DNA from: JANYLB01 sp963837715
GTDB taxonomy: Bacteria > Actinomycetota > Acidimicrobiia > IMCC26256 > JANYLB01
Assembly (NCBI GenBank): GCA_963837715.1
Contig: CAWIOF010000004.1
Coordinates: 682,001-746,000 of the forward strand
Direction: 5' to 3'
DNA: 64,000 nt
Shown here: positions 34,685-43,369 of the stretch, one piece after another
Position numbering within the stretch: position 1 is the stretch's first letter
Layout of the letters: every line of letters begins with the position of its first letter
Translations under genes and position numbers: made by a program
Notes under the pieces: model-generated
The model's database searches: none
What the model was told of the DNA's origin: nothing
Seen by the model: the letters and a program-made list of their open reading frames with translations, nothing else

Positions 34685-37600
34685 ATGCGCAAGTTCTCGG
34701 GATCAGGCCGCACTGCGGCGATCGTTCTGCTCTTCGCCATGGTCGGCGCGCTCGTCCCCGCGCTCGCGGCCAGTCCGGCGGCCGCCGCCGACTGTGAGGG
34801 CGCCAACGCGATCGTCTGCGAGAACGCCCGGCCCGGGAACCCGCCGTCGGAGTGGAACGTCGGCAACGACGGTGACCCCAGCATCCAGGGGTTCGCCACC
34901 GACATGAGCGTGAACGTGGGCGACACGGTCGGGTTCAAGGTCGAGACCGACGCCAGCGACTACACGGTGAAGATCTTCCGCATCGGCTACTACGGCGGCG
35001 ACGGCGCCCGGCTCGTCGACACGGTCACGCCCACGGCGACGCTGCCGCAGGTCCAACCGGCGTGTCTCACCGACGCGTCGGGGCTGGTCGACTGCGGGAA
35101 CTGGTCGGAGTCGGCCTCGTGGGCGGTTCCGGGCGATGCCGTCTCGGGGGTCTACGAAGCGTTGCTCTCGCGTCCCGACACGGGTGGCGACAGCGCGATC
35201 ACCTTCGTGGTCCGCGACGACGCGAGCACGTCGGACATCCTCTACCAGACATCGGACGCCACCTGGCAGGCCTACAACATCTACGGCGGGAACAACCTCT
35301 ACACCGGGACGAGCGCCGGCGCCGCCGGTGCCGCGTACAAGGTGAGCTACAACCGTCCGCTCCTCGGCCGCACCAACGGCCTCGAGGGCAACAGCTTCTT
35401 CGCGGCCGAGATGCCGATGGTTCGGTTCCTGGAGCGCAACGGGTACGACGTGAGCTACTTCAGCAACGTCGACACCAACTCCCGGGGATCGCTGATCGAG
35501 AATCACCGGATGTTCCTGTCGTCGGGCCACGACGAGTACTGGTCCGGCGCCATGCGCACGAACGTCGAAGCGGCGCGCGACGCCGGTGTGAACCTCTCGT
35601 TCTTCTCGGGCAACTCGATCTTCTGGCGCACGCGGTTCGAGCCGACGATCGACGGCTCCGACGCTGCCGACCGGACCCTCGTGTCGTACAAGGAGACCCA
35701 CTCGGGAGTCTCGCCGTCGGAGGTGGATCCGACCGGTGAGTGGACCGGCACCTGGCGCGACCCGCGGTTCGCGTCGCCGCCCGAAGGCGGATGGCCCGAG
35801 AACCAGCTGATGGGTGGACTCTCCACGGTCAACGGCATCCGCAACGACGCTCTCACCGTGTCGTCCGCCTTCAGCGACATGCGGATCTGGCGCAACACCG
35901 CGGCCGCGAACCTCGCGCCCGGAACGACGTACACGATGCCGGTCGGCACCCTCGGCTACGAGTGGGGCGGCGACATCGACAACGGCTTCCGGCCGGCCGG
36001 GCTCGTCGACCTGTCGGCGACCACGATCGCGGAGACGCTGTACGGCGCGCCCGGCGGGGGCGACGGCGTGGGCGGTGGGCTCTTCACCAACTACGGCAGC
36101 TCGACCGGTCCCGGTCCCGCCACCAACAACCTGACCCTGTACCGCGCCGCCAGCGGTGCGCTGGTGTTCAGCACCCAGACGGTGCAGTGGTCCTGGGGCC
36201 TCGACGACGTGCACGACGCGCCGGGGACGACGACCGACCCGGTGATGCAGCAGGCGACCGTCAACCTCTTCGCCGACATGGGGATCCAGCCCGGATCGCT
36301 GATGCCGGGCCTGACGGCCGCGACCGCGACGGCCGACACCACCGCGCCGACGACCACCTTCACGATCCCGTCGGAGCACGCGATCTTCGACACCGGCCAG
36401 ACCGTCACGGTGACGGGTACCGCCGCCGACGTCGATGGTGCGGTCGGCGGCGTCGAGATCTCGGTCGACGGCAGCACCTGGCACCCGGCCACCCCGACCG
36501 GCGCCGACGGCTCCTGGTCGACCTGGTCGTACCTGTGGACGCCCTCGACGCTCGGCGACGTGACCCTCCGGGCCCGCGCCGCCGACGACAGCGCCAACCT
36601 GGGTGCCACGGCAACGGTCACCGTTGCGGTCACCTACTCCTGCCCGTGCTCGGTGTTCGGCCCCGCGGCGGCACCGGCCACCGCCGACTCGGGTGACGCG
36701 ACTCCGGTCGAGGTCGGCCTGAAGTTCCGCTCCGATGTCGACGGGTACGTCACCGGCGTCCGGTTCTACAAGGCTGCCGCCAACACCGGCACCCACGTCG
36801 GCACGCTCTGGAGCACCACCGGTACCACGCTCGCCACCGCGACCTTCTCGGGTGAGTCGGCGACGGGTTGGCAGGAGGTCCTGTTCTCCGAGCCGGTCGC
36901 GGTCACCGCCGGCACCACCTACGTGGCGTCGTACTCCGCTCCCGCCGGCCACTACTCCGCCGACAACAACGCCTTCACCGCCGCGGGCATCGACACCGCC
37001 CCGCTCCACGCGCTGCAGGTGGGCGTCGACGGTGGCAACGGCGTCTTTGCCTACGGCGCCGGGACCTTCCCCACGGTGACCTTCGGCGACACGAACTACT
37101 GGGTCGACCCGGTGTTCACCGACACCCTCGACTCCGACACGACGGCTCCTACGGTCGTGGGTTCGACACCCGCGGGTGGCGCAACCGAGGTTGCGACCTC
37201 GATGCAACCGACCGCGACCTTCAGCGAAGGGGTGAACGCGGGATCCATCACGTTCACCCTCCGGGACGCGGCCGACACCGTGGTCGACGGCACGATCACC
37301 TACGGTGCCGCCTCCCACACGGCCACCTTCGCGCCGACGTCGCCGCTCACCCTCGGCACCGTCTACACGGCGACCGTCGCCGGCGTCGAGGACACGACCG
37401 GCAACGTCATGGCCGCTCCTGTCTCGTGGTCCTTCACCACCACGGCGACTCCGCCCGACACGACCGCGCCCACGGTGACCTCGACGTCGCCGCTCGCCGG
37501 CGCCACCGGAGTGCCGGCTGGCGCGGCCCCGCTCGCGACCTTCTCCGAGTCGGTCCAGGCCGGCACGATCTCCTTCACCCTGCGCGACGCGGCCAACACA

Positions 37601-40600
37601 GCCGTGGCCGGATCGACGACGTACGACACGGTGACCCACACCGCGACCTTCACCCCGTCGACGCAGCTGGCGACCAGCTCGGTGTACACGGCGACGGTGG
37701 CGGGTGCCCGTGACACGGCCGGGAACGCGATGGCCGGTCCGACGACCTGGTCGTTCACGACCACGGCAGCCGCGAGCGGCTGCCCCTGCTCGATCTGGTC
37801 GGCCGGTGCCACGCCAGCGGTCGCGGCCGAGAACGACCCGGCTTCCGTGGAGCTCGGCGTGAAGTTCCGGTCCGACACCAACGGCTGGATCTCGGGCGTG
37901 CGGTTCTACAAGGGTTCGGGCAACACGGGGACGCACGTGGGGAACCTGTGGTCGGCGTCGGGCACGTTGCTCGCCACCGCGACGTTCTCGGGTGAGTCGG
38001 CTTCGGGTTGGCAGCAGGTGAGCTTCTCCTCGCCGGTCGCGGTCACGGCGAACACCACCTACGTCGCCTCCTACCTCGCTCCGAACGGCCGGTACGCGGC
38101 GACGGCGAACGGGTTGACCGCGGCGGTCGACACCGCGCCGCTCCACGCGGTCGCGGGTGCTGCATCGGGTGGCAACGGCGTGTACCAGTACGGCTCCACG
38201 TCGGCCTTCCCGAACTCGAGCTTCCAGAACACGAACTACTGGGTCGACCCGGTGTTCACCGACGTCGCACCGGCCGACACGGCAGCTCCGACCGTCACGG
38301 CGACCGCTCCGACGGCGGGTGCGACCGGTGTGGCGACGGCGATTGCTCCGACGGCGACGTTCTCGGAGCCGGTCCAGGCCGGGTCGGTCTCGTTCATCGT
38401 GCGCGACGCCGCGAACGCGGTCGTGGCCGGGGCGACGACCTACGACACGATCACCCACACGGCGACGTTCACTCCGTCGACTCCGCTCAACGCCGGCGTC
38501 CAGTTCACGGCGACGGTGAGCGGCGCGCTGGACGCGGCGGGGAACGCGATGGCTGCTCCGAGCACCTGGTCGTTCACGACGGCGGCGGGTGTGGCGACGG
38601 GTCCGTTCACGATCTGGTCGGCGGGTTCGTCTCCCGACGTTGCGGCGACGGGCGACACGGGTGCGGTCGAGCTTGGTGTGAAGTTCCGGGCCGACTCCGA
38701 CGGGTTCGTGTCGGGCGTGCGGTTCTACAAGGGTTCGGGCAACACGGGGACGCACGTGGGGAACCTGTGGTCGGCGTCGGGCACGTTGCTCGCCACCGCG
38801 ACGTTCTCGGGTGAGTCGGCTTCGGGTTGGCAGCAGGTGAGCTTCTCGTCGCCGGTCGCGGTGACGGCGGCCACCACGTACGTGGTGTCGTACTTCGCGC
38901 CGAACGGCCACTACGCCGCGACGAGCAGCGGGTTGGCCTCTGCGGTCGACAACGCTCCGCTCCACGCGCTCGCCGGTGGCTCGTCGGGTGGCAACGGTGT
39001 GTACCGGTACGGTTCGGCGTCGGCGTTCCCGTCGGCGAGCTACCAGAACACCAACTACTGGGTCGACGCGGTCTTCACGACCACTCCGGTGTCCGACACC
39101 ACCGCGCCGACGGTCACGACGACCGCTCCGACGGCGGGTGCGACCGGTGTGGCGACGGCGATTGCTCCGACGGCGACGTTCTCGGAGCCGGTGCAGGCCG
39201 GGTCGGTCTCGTTCATCGTGCGCGACGCCGCGAACGCGGTCGTGGCCGGGGCGACGACCTACGACACGATCACCCACACGGCGACGTTCACTCCGTCGAC
39301 CTACCTGGCGACGAGCTCGGTGTACACCGCGACCGTGAGCGGCGCGCTGGACGCGGCGGGGAACGCGATGGCTGCTCCGAGCACCTGGTCGTTCACGACG
39401 ACGGCGGGTGTGGCGACGGGTCCGTTCACGATCTGGTCGGCGGGTTCGTCTCCCGACGTCGCGGCGACGGGCGACACGGGTGCGGTCGAGCTGGGCGTGA
39501 AGTTCCGGGCCGACTCCGACGGGTTCGTGTCGGGCGTGCGGTTCTACAAGGGTTCGGGCAACACCGGGACGCACGTCGGCAACCTGTGGTCGGCGTCGGG
39601 CACCCTGCTCGCGACGGCGACGTTCTCGGGTGAGTCGGCGTCGGGTTGGCAGCAGGTGAGCTTCTCGTCGCCGGTCGCGGTGACGGCGAACACGACGTAC
39701 GTGGTGTCGTACTTCGCGCCGAACGGTCACTACGCGGCGACGGCCGAGGGCCTCGCGGCCGCGGTCGACAACGCTCCGCTCCACGCGCTCGCCGGCGACA
39801 GCTCAGGTGGCAACGGTGTGTACCGGTACGGTTCGGCGTCGGCGTTCCCGACGGCCAGCTTCCGCAACACCAACTACTGGGTCGACACCGTCTTCACCAC
39901 CGCTCCGCCCGCCTCCGACACCACCGCTCCGACGGTCACGACGACCGCTCCGACGGCGGGTGCGACCGGTGTGGCGACGTCGACTGCTCCGACGGCGACG
40001 TTCTCGGAGCCGGTCCAGGCCGGCACGATCTCCTTCACGGTCCACGACGCGAGCGACACGGTCGTGGCCGGCACCGTGGCGTACGACACGATCACCCGCA
40101 CGGCGACGTTCACGCCGTCGGCGCACCTGGCGACGAGCTCGGTGTACACCGCGACCGTGAACGGCGCCCAGGACGTGGCCGGGAACACGATGGCCGCTCC
40201 GACCACCTGGGCGTTCACGACGGCCGACGCCTCGACGACCCTGTCGACCGTCTTCTCGAGCGGTGTCACGCCCATCCTCAGTGACTCCGGCGACGCAAGC
40301 TCCGTGGAGCTCGGCATGAAGTTCCGTTCCGACGTCGCCGGGAGCGTGACCGGCGTCCGCTTCTTCAAGGGCGTCGGCAACACCGGGACACACGTGGGGA
40401 ACCTGTGGTCGGCGTCGGGCACCCTGTTGGCGACGGCGACGTTCTCGAACGAGACGGCGTCGGGTTGGCAGCAGGTGACCTTCTCGTCGCCGGTGGCGAT
40501 CGATGCCAACACCACGTATGTGGTGTCGTACCTCGCCCCGAACGGACACTACGCCGCCGACAACGACTTCTTCGCCACCGCCGGTTTCGACAACGGCGTG

Positions 40601-40729
40601 CTCCACGCACTCTCCACGGCGGCTGCGGGCGGCAACGGCGTGTACCAGTACGGGGCGAGCTCGACCTTCCCGACGGGGAGCTACCGGGCGTCGAACTACT
40701 GGGTCGACGTGGTCTTCGCGTCCGCCTGA
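34685..40729 (+). CDS. Giant secreted protein: DMF-amidase-like domain plus DUF4082/Ig repeats
   Basis: The 2014-residue protein has a signal peptide (cleavage near AAAADC). A large N-terminal domain (about 40-545) resembles the N,N-dimethylformamidase large-subunit C-terminal family (FRIGYYGGDGARLV, SSGHDEYWSGAMR). An Ig-like domain follows, then five DUF4082 domains (each with GVKFRxDxxGxxxGVRFYKG, TGTHVGNLWS) alternating with SbsA/Big_5-type Ig domains (PTATFSEPVQAG). DUF4082 units 2-5 are spaced exactly 819 bp apart. There is no wall-anchor motif. It may be a surface or extracellular binding protein; enzyme activity is uncertain. Its 3' end overlaps the histidine kinase gene by 34 bp. Confidence 0.85.
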   Translation: MRKFSGSGRTAAIVLLFAMVGALVPALAASPAAAADCEGANAIVCENARPGNPPSEWNVGNDGDPSIQGFATDMSVNVGDTVGFKVETDASDYTVKIFRIGYYGGDGARLVDTVTPTATLPQVQPACLTDASGLVDCGNWSESASWAVPGDAVSGVYEALLSRPDTGGDSAITFVVRDDASTSDILYQTSDATWQAYNIYGGNNLYTGTSAGAAGAAYKVSYNRPLLGRTNGLEGNSFFAAEMPMVRFLERNGYDVSYFSNVDTNSRGSLIENHRMFLSSGHDEYWSGAMRTNVEAARDAGVNLSFFSGNSIFWRTRFEPTIDGSDAADRTLVSYKETHSGVSPSEVDPTGEWTGTWRDPRFASPPEGGWPENQLMGGLSTVNGIRNDALTVSSAFSDMRIWRNTAAANLAPGTTYTMPVGTLGYEWGGDIDNGFRPAGLVDLSATTIAETLYGAPGGGDGVGGGLFTNYGSSTGPGPATNNLTLYRAASGALVFSTQTVQWSWGLDDVHDAPGTTTDPVMQQATVNLFADMGIQPGSLMPGLTAATATADTTAPTTTFTIPSEHAIFDTGQTVTVTGTAADVDGAVGGVEISVDGSTWHPATPTGADGSWSTWSYLWTPSTLGDVTLRARAADDSANLGATATVTVAVTYSCPCSVFGPAAAPATADSGDATPVEVGLKFRSDVDGYVTGVRFYKAAANTGTHVGTLWSTTGTTLATATFSGESATGWQEVLFSEPVAVTAGTTYVASYSAPAGHYSADNNAFTAAGIDTAPLHALQVGVDGGNGVFAYGAGTFPTVTFGDTNYWVDPVFTDTLDSDTTAPTVVGSTPAGGATEVATSMQPTATFSEGVNAGSITFTLRDAADTVVDGTITYGAASHTATFAPTSPLTLGTVYTATVAGVEDTTGNVMAAPVSWSFTTTATPPDTTAPTVTSTSPLAGATGVPAGAAPLATFSESVQAGTISFTLRDAANTAVAGSTTYDTVTHTATFTPSTQLATSSVYTATVAGARDTAGNAMAGPTTWSFTTTAAASGCPCSIWSAGATPAVAAENDPASVELGVKFRSDTNGWISGVRFYKGSGNTGTHVGNLWSASGTLLATATFSGESASGWQQVSFSSPVAVTANTTYVASYLAPNGRYAATANGLTAAVDTAPLHAVAGAASGGNGVYQYGSTSAFPNSSFQNTNYWVDPVFTDVAPADTAAPTVTATAPTAGATGVATAIAPTATFSEPVQAGSVSFIVRDAANAVVAGATTYDTITHTATFTPSTPLNAGVQFTATVSGALDAAGNAMAAPSTWSFTTAAGVATGPFTIWSAGSSPDVAATGDTGAVELGVKFRADSDGFVSGVRFYKGSGNTGTHVGNLWSASGTLLATATFSGESASGWQQVSFSSPVAVTAATTYVVSYFAPNGHYAATSSGLASAVDNAPLHALAGGSSGGNGVYRYGSASAFPSASYQNTNYWVDAVFTTTPVSDTTAPTVTTTAPTAGATGVATAIAPTATFSEPVQAGSVSFIVRDAANAVVAGATTYDTITHTATFTPSTYLATSSVYTATVSGALDAAGNAMAAPSTWSFTTTAGVATGPFTIWSAGSSPDVAATGDTGAVELGVKFRADSDGFVSGVRFYKGSGNTGTHVGNLWSASGTLLATATFSGESASGWQQVSFSSPVAVTANTTYVVSYFAPNGHYAATAEGLAAAVDNAPLHALAGDSSGGNGVYRYGSASAFPTASFRNTNYWVDTVFTTAPPASDTTAPTVTTTAPTAGATGVATSTAPTATFSEPVQAGTISFTVHDASDTVVAGTVAYDTITRTATFTPSAHLATSSVYTATVNGAQDVAGNTMAAPTTWAFTTADASTTLSTVFSSGVTPILSDSGDASSVELGMKFRSDVAGSVTGVRFFKGVGNTGTHVGNLWSASGTLLATATFSNETASGWQQVTFSSPVAIDANTTYVVSYLAPNGHYAADNDFFATAGFDNGVLHALSTAAAGGNGVYQYGASSTFPTGSYRASNYWVDVVFASA
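37783..40729 (+). repeat. Tandem 819-bp coding repeat (DUF4082 + Ig)
   Basis: The GTGAAGTTCCG landmark and its variants recur at 37859, 38678, 39497 and 40316, exactly 819 bp (273 codons) apart. Units 2 and 3 are almost identical over hundreds of bases. Confidence 0.85.
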
Positions 40730-42100
40730 CCGGCGTCGGCTTCGTCGGGCCGTTCGACCGAGGTGGTCGGGAGCTCGAGGGTCACCACCGTGCCGCCGCC
40801 CGGGGCGGGGGCGGCGGCAACGGTGCCGTCGTGTTCGTCCATCACGCCCCGCACGATCGACAGGCCGAGCCCCGAACCGGGCATCGACCGCGCGTCCGGA
40901 GCCCGGTAGAAGCGGTCGAACACGTGCGGGAGGTCGGCTGGAGCGATCCCGGGGCCGTGGTCGCGGATCCGCACGGTTCCGCCGAGTTGGCGAACCTCGA
41001 CCACCTGGCCGTGCGGGCTCCACTTGCAGGCGTTGTCGAGCACGTTGGCCAGCGCCCGTTCGATCTGGGCGCGGTGGCCGTGCACGAAGACGGGTTCCTC
41101 CGCCAGGAGGCGGGTCTCGACGTCGTGCGCGTGCAGGTTGGCTCGGTCGACGGCCCGCTCGACGAGCTCGTCGAGCCGGAGCGTCGCGGCTTCGTCGCCT
41201 GCGTCCGACGTGTCGTCGCGCGCGAGCTCGACGAGATCGCCGACGAGCACGCTCAACTCCTCCATCTGGGTGGTGACGTCGCCGAGGAGTCGGTCGCGCT
41301 CGTCGGCCGGCATGTCGGACTGGCGGGCGAGCACCTCGATGTTGGTGCGCACACTCGTGAGCGGTGTCCGCAGCTCGTGGCTCGCGTCGGCCACGAGCTG
41401 GCGTTGCTGCTCCCGCGACGCAGCCAGTGCGCCGAGCATGGTGTTGAAGCTCGCCGCGAGCCGCCCGAGCTCGTCGCGCCGCTTGATGTCGATGGATGCG
41501 TCGAGATCCTGGGTCTCGGCGACGTGCTCCGCCGCCGCGGTGAGGCGCTCGACCGGCCGAAGGACCGCCCGGGCGACGATGAAGCCGAGCAGGCCGGCGA
41601 GCGCGATCCCACCGAGCGCCACGAGGATCAGCGTGATCCGCAACGACGCCAGCGTGTTGTCGATCTCGTCGAGCGGCTTCGCGATCTGCACCGCAGTTCC
41701 CGTCCCGGTCCCGACGGTGATCATGCGCAGGTGCTCGCCACCGGCGGAGACGCTCCGGATCGTCGTCCCGGATCGGCCGTCGGCGAGCCGCTCGTCGGAT
41801 GCATCGACGGGAAGGGTGACGGTCTGGTCGCTCGGCGCGCTGATGCTGCCGTCGGTGCTGATGATCTGCACGTACTGCTCGGCGCGCGGAAACGGTACGG
41901 GGGTGGGCTGGCCGCCGAACGGTGCCTCGCCGGGACCGACGGAGAAGTCGGCAAACCGTCGGGCCTGTTCCTGCAGCGTCCGGTCGGCCTCGTCGAAGAG
42001 GCGGTTCTGCACCGTCACGTAGGCGATGCCGGCCGCGAGGGCGATCGCGATCGCGACGGCTGCCGCGGCGAGCAGGGTGAGGCGGGCGCGGCAGGCTCAC
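40696..42100 (-). CDS. Two-component sensor histidine kinase (apparent +1 frameshift near the start)
   Basis: The kinase of about 467 residues has an N-terminal membrane helix (LTLLAAAAVAIAIALAAGIAYV), a periplasmic sensor (about 35-165), a second membrane helix (ITLILVALGGIALAGLLGFIVA), HAMP, the phospho-acceptor H-box ASHELRTPLT and an ATP-binding domain with NVLDNACKWSP, RDHGPGI and GSGLGLSIV. The natural GTG start (42100) overlaps the regulator stop (GTGA), but an extra C near 42091 shifts the frame after three codons; deleting it gives MSLRARLTLL. Translation from GTG 42018 would lose the first helix. The pair resembles mycobacterial MprAB. Confidence 0.85.
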
Positions 42101-42787
42101 GCGCCCTCGCGCATCACGTAACCGACGCCCCGGACTGTCTGGATCAGGCGCGCCTCGCCACCTCCCTCGGTCTTGCGCCGCAGGTACCCGATGTACACGT
42201 CGAGCGAGTTGGAGCTCGTCTCGAAGTCGTAGCCCCAGACGCGTTCCAGGATCAGCTCACGGGTCAGCACCCGCTTCGGGTTGCGCAGGAGCAACTCGAG
42301 CAGGAGGAACTCGGTGCGCGTCAGCTCGATCTCCCGATCGCCCCGGCGGACCTCCCGCGTCTCGGGATCGAGAGAGAGGTCGGCGAAGCGCATCGCCGCG
42401 CCGTCGGGCTCGAGCGTCCGCCGGAGCAGGGCCCGGAGGCGCGCGAGCAGTTCCTGGAGCGCGAACGGCTTGACGAGGTAGTCGTCGGCGCCGGCATCGA
42501 GGCCGGCGACCCGGTCGGGGATGGTCTCGCGGGCCGTGAGCATGAGGATCGGCACGGGGTCGCCGGCGAGCCGGAGTCGACGGCACACCTCGAGGCCGTC
42601 GAGGTGTGGCATCAACACGTCGAGCACGATCGCGTCGGCCGGTCCGAGGGCCTGGGCTTCGAGTGCTTCCTGGCCGTCGGCTGCCGTCGTCACGGTGTAC
42701 CCCTCGTAGCGAAGGGCGCGGCGCAACGGCATCACGCACCGCTTGCTCGTCATCGACCACCAGCACGTTCGCGCCCACACCACTCAC
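42097..42787 (-). CDS. OmpR-family response regulator (apparent +1 frameshift)
   Basis: The regulator of about 229 residues has a receiver domain (acidic pair in VVDDEQ, phospho-acceptor in VLDVLMPHLDG, Lys in YLVKPFA) and a C-terminal winged helix (TRTEFLLLELLLRNP, VWGYDF, SNSLDVYIGYLRRK, RGVGYVM). The start MSGVGANVLVVDDEQAV and the remainder lie in different frames; one extra G near 42724 separates them. The kinase follows with a 4-nt overlap. It probably controls envelope genes, by analogy with MprA; targets are unknown. Confidence 0.85.
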
Positions 42788-42841
42788 GGCAACATCATCG
42801 ACCGGTGATCTGAGAAACCGGTGAACAACCGGTGGGTTCTC

Positions 42842-43369
42842 TCAACCACGGGTTCGGCTCTGGTGCGCGAAGCCGATGAACCCGTAGCCCAGCAGGGCGA
42901 TCCCCGGGAGGAGGAACCACCACTTCAGGGGGATGCCGACGAGGGTGAGCGCGGTGCCGACGCCGATCGCGAGGGGCCAGATGCTCGTCTCGGGGAGGTA
43001 GAGGCCCCCGGAGTCGGGATCGTCGGCTGCGGCCGGGCCCGCGGCGTCGCGTTCGCGTTCGCCGGTCTCGACGTCGTCCTGCACCGAGCGCAGCCGCAGG
43101 TGGAACCAGCCGGCGGTGATGAAGGAGAACGCCGCACCCGCGACGAACAACACCTCGCCGGTCACCCCACCCTGGTCGCCGTACGGATCGAAGATCCCGT
43201 AGACGACCCCGGCCGCCGCGAACGCGATCCCCATCAACGCGAAGATGAGCGTCTCGGTGGTGACGCCCCGGCGCGGCTCGACGCCCTCATGGTTCGCTCC
43301 GGCTGCGGCGCTCGATCGCTCACCCGCGCTTGCCCGTTCGGGCCCGTCCGCGCCTCCGCCTGCGCTCAC
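42842..43369 (-). CDS. ctaF: Cytochrome c oxidase subunit 4
   Basis: The 175-residue actinobacterial-type subunit IV has two hydrophobic regions (TLIFALMGIAFAAAGVVYGIF and GEVLFVAGAAFSFITAGWFHL), a charged linker (about 90-115) and a second membrane pair near the C-terminus (SIWPLAIGVGTALTLVGIPLKWWFLLPGI). The only in-frame start before the first helix is GTG 43369, overlapping the ctaD stop (GTGA). The first 27 or so codons fall in a copy of the dispersed repeat read on the opposite strand, so the N-terminus is not native to the family. Confidence 0.82.
   Translation of the reverse strand: MSAGGGADGPERASAGERSSAAAGANHEGVEPRRGVTTETLIFALMGIAFAAAGVVYGIFDPYGDQGGVTGEVLFVAGAAFSFITAGWFHLRLRSVQDDVETGERERDAAGPAAADDPDSGGLYLPETSIWPLAIGVGTALTLVGIPLKWWFLLPGIALLGYGFIGFAHQSRTRG
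43289..43369 (+). repeat. Dispersed repeat, copy B (diverged, inside ctaF 5' end)
   Basis: ATGGTTCG...GCGCTCGATCGCTCACC followed by GTCCGCGCCTCCGCC. It shares the exact core GCTCGATCGCTCACC with the other copies. It lies antisense to the first codons of ctaF and reaches the ctaD stop. Confidence 0.6.

Noticed and set aside
29872..40500. Very long open frames antisense to the two giant genes (over 1500 codons each)
   Set aside because: They consist of Arg/Val/Gly-rich low-complexity sequence, mirror the repeats of the sense genes and show no domain; typical of GC-rich antisense frames.
40405..42813. Long plus-strand frame across the two-component genes
   Set aside because: No recognisable domain, while the minus strand encodes full kinase and regulator signatures.
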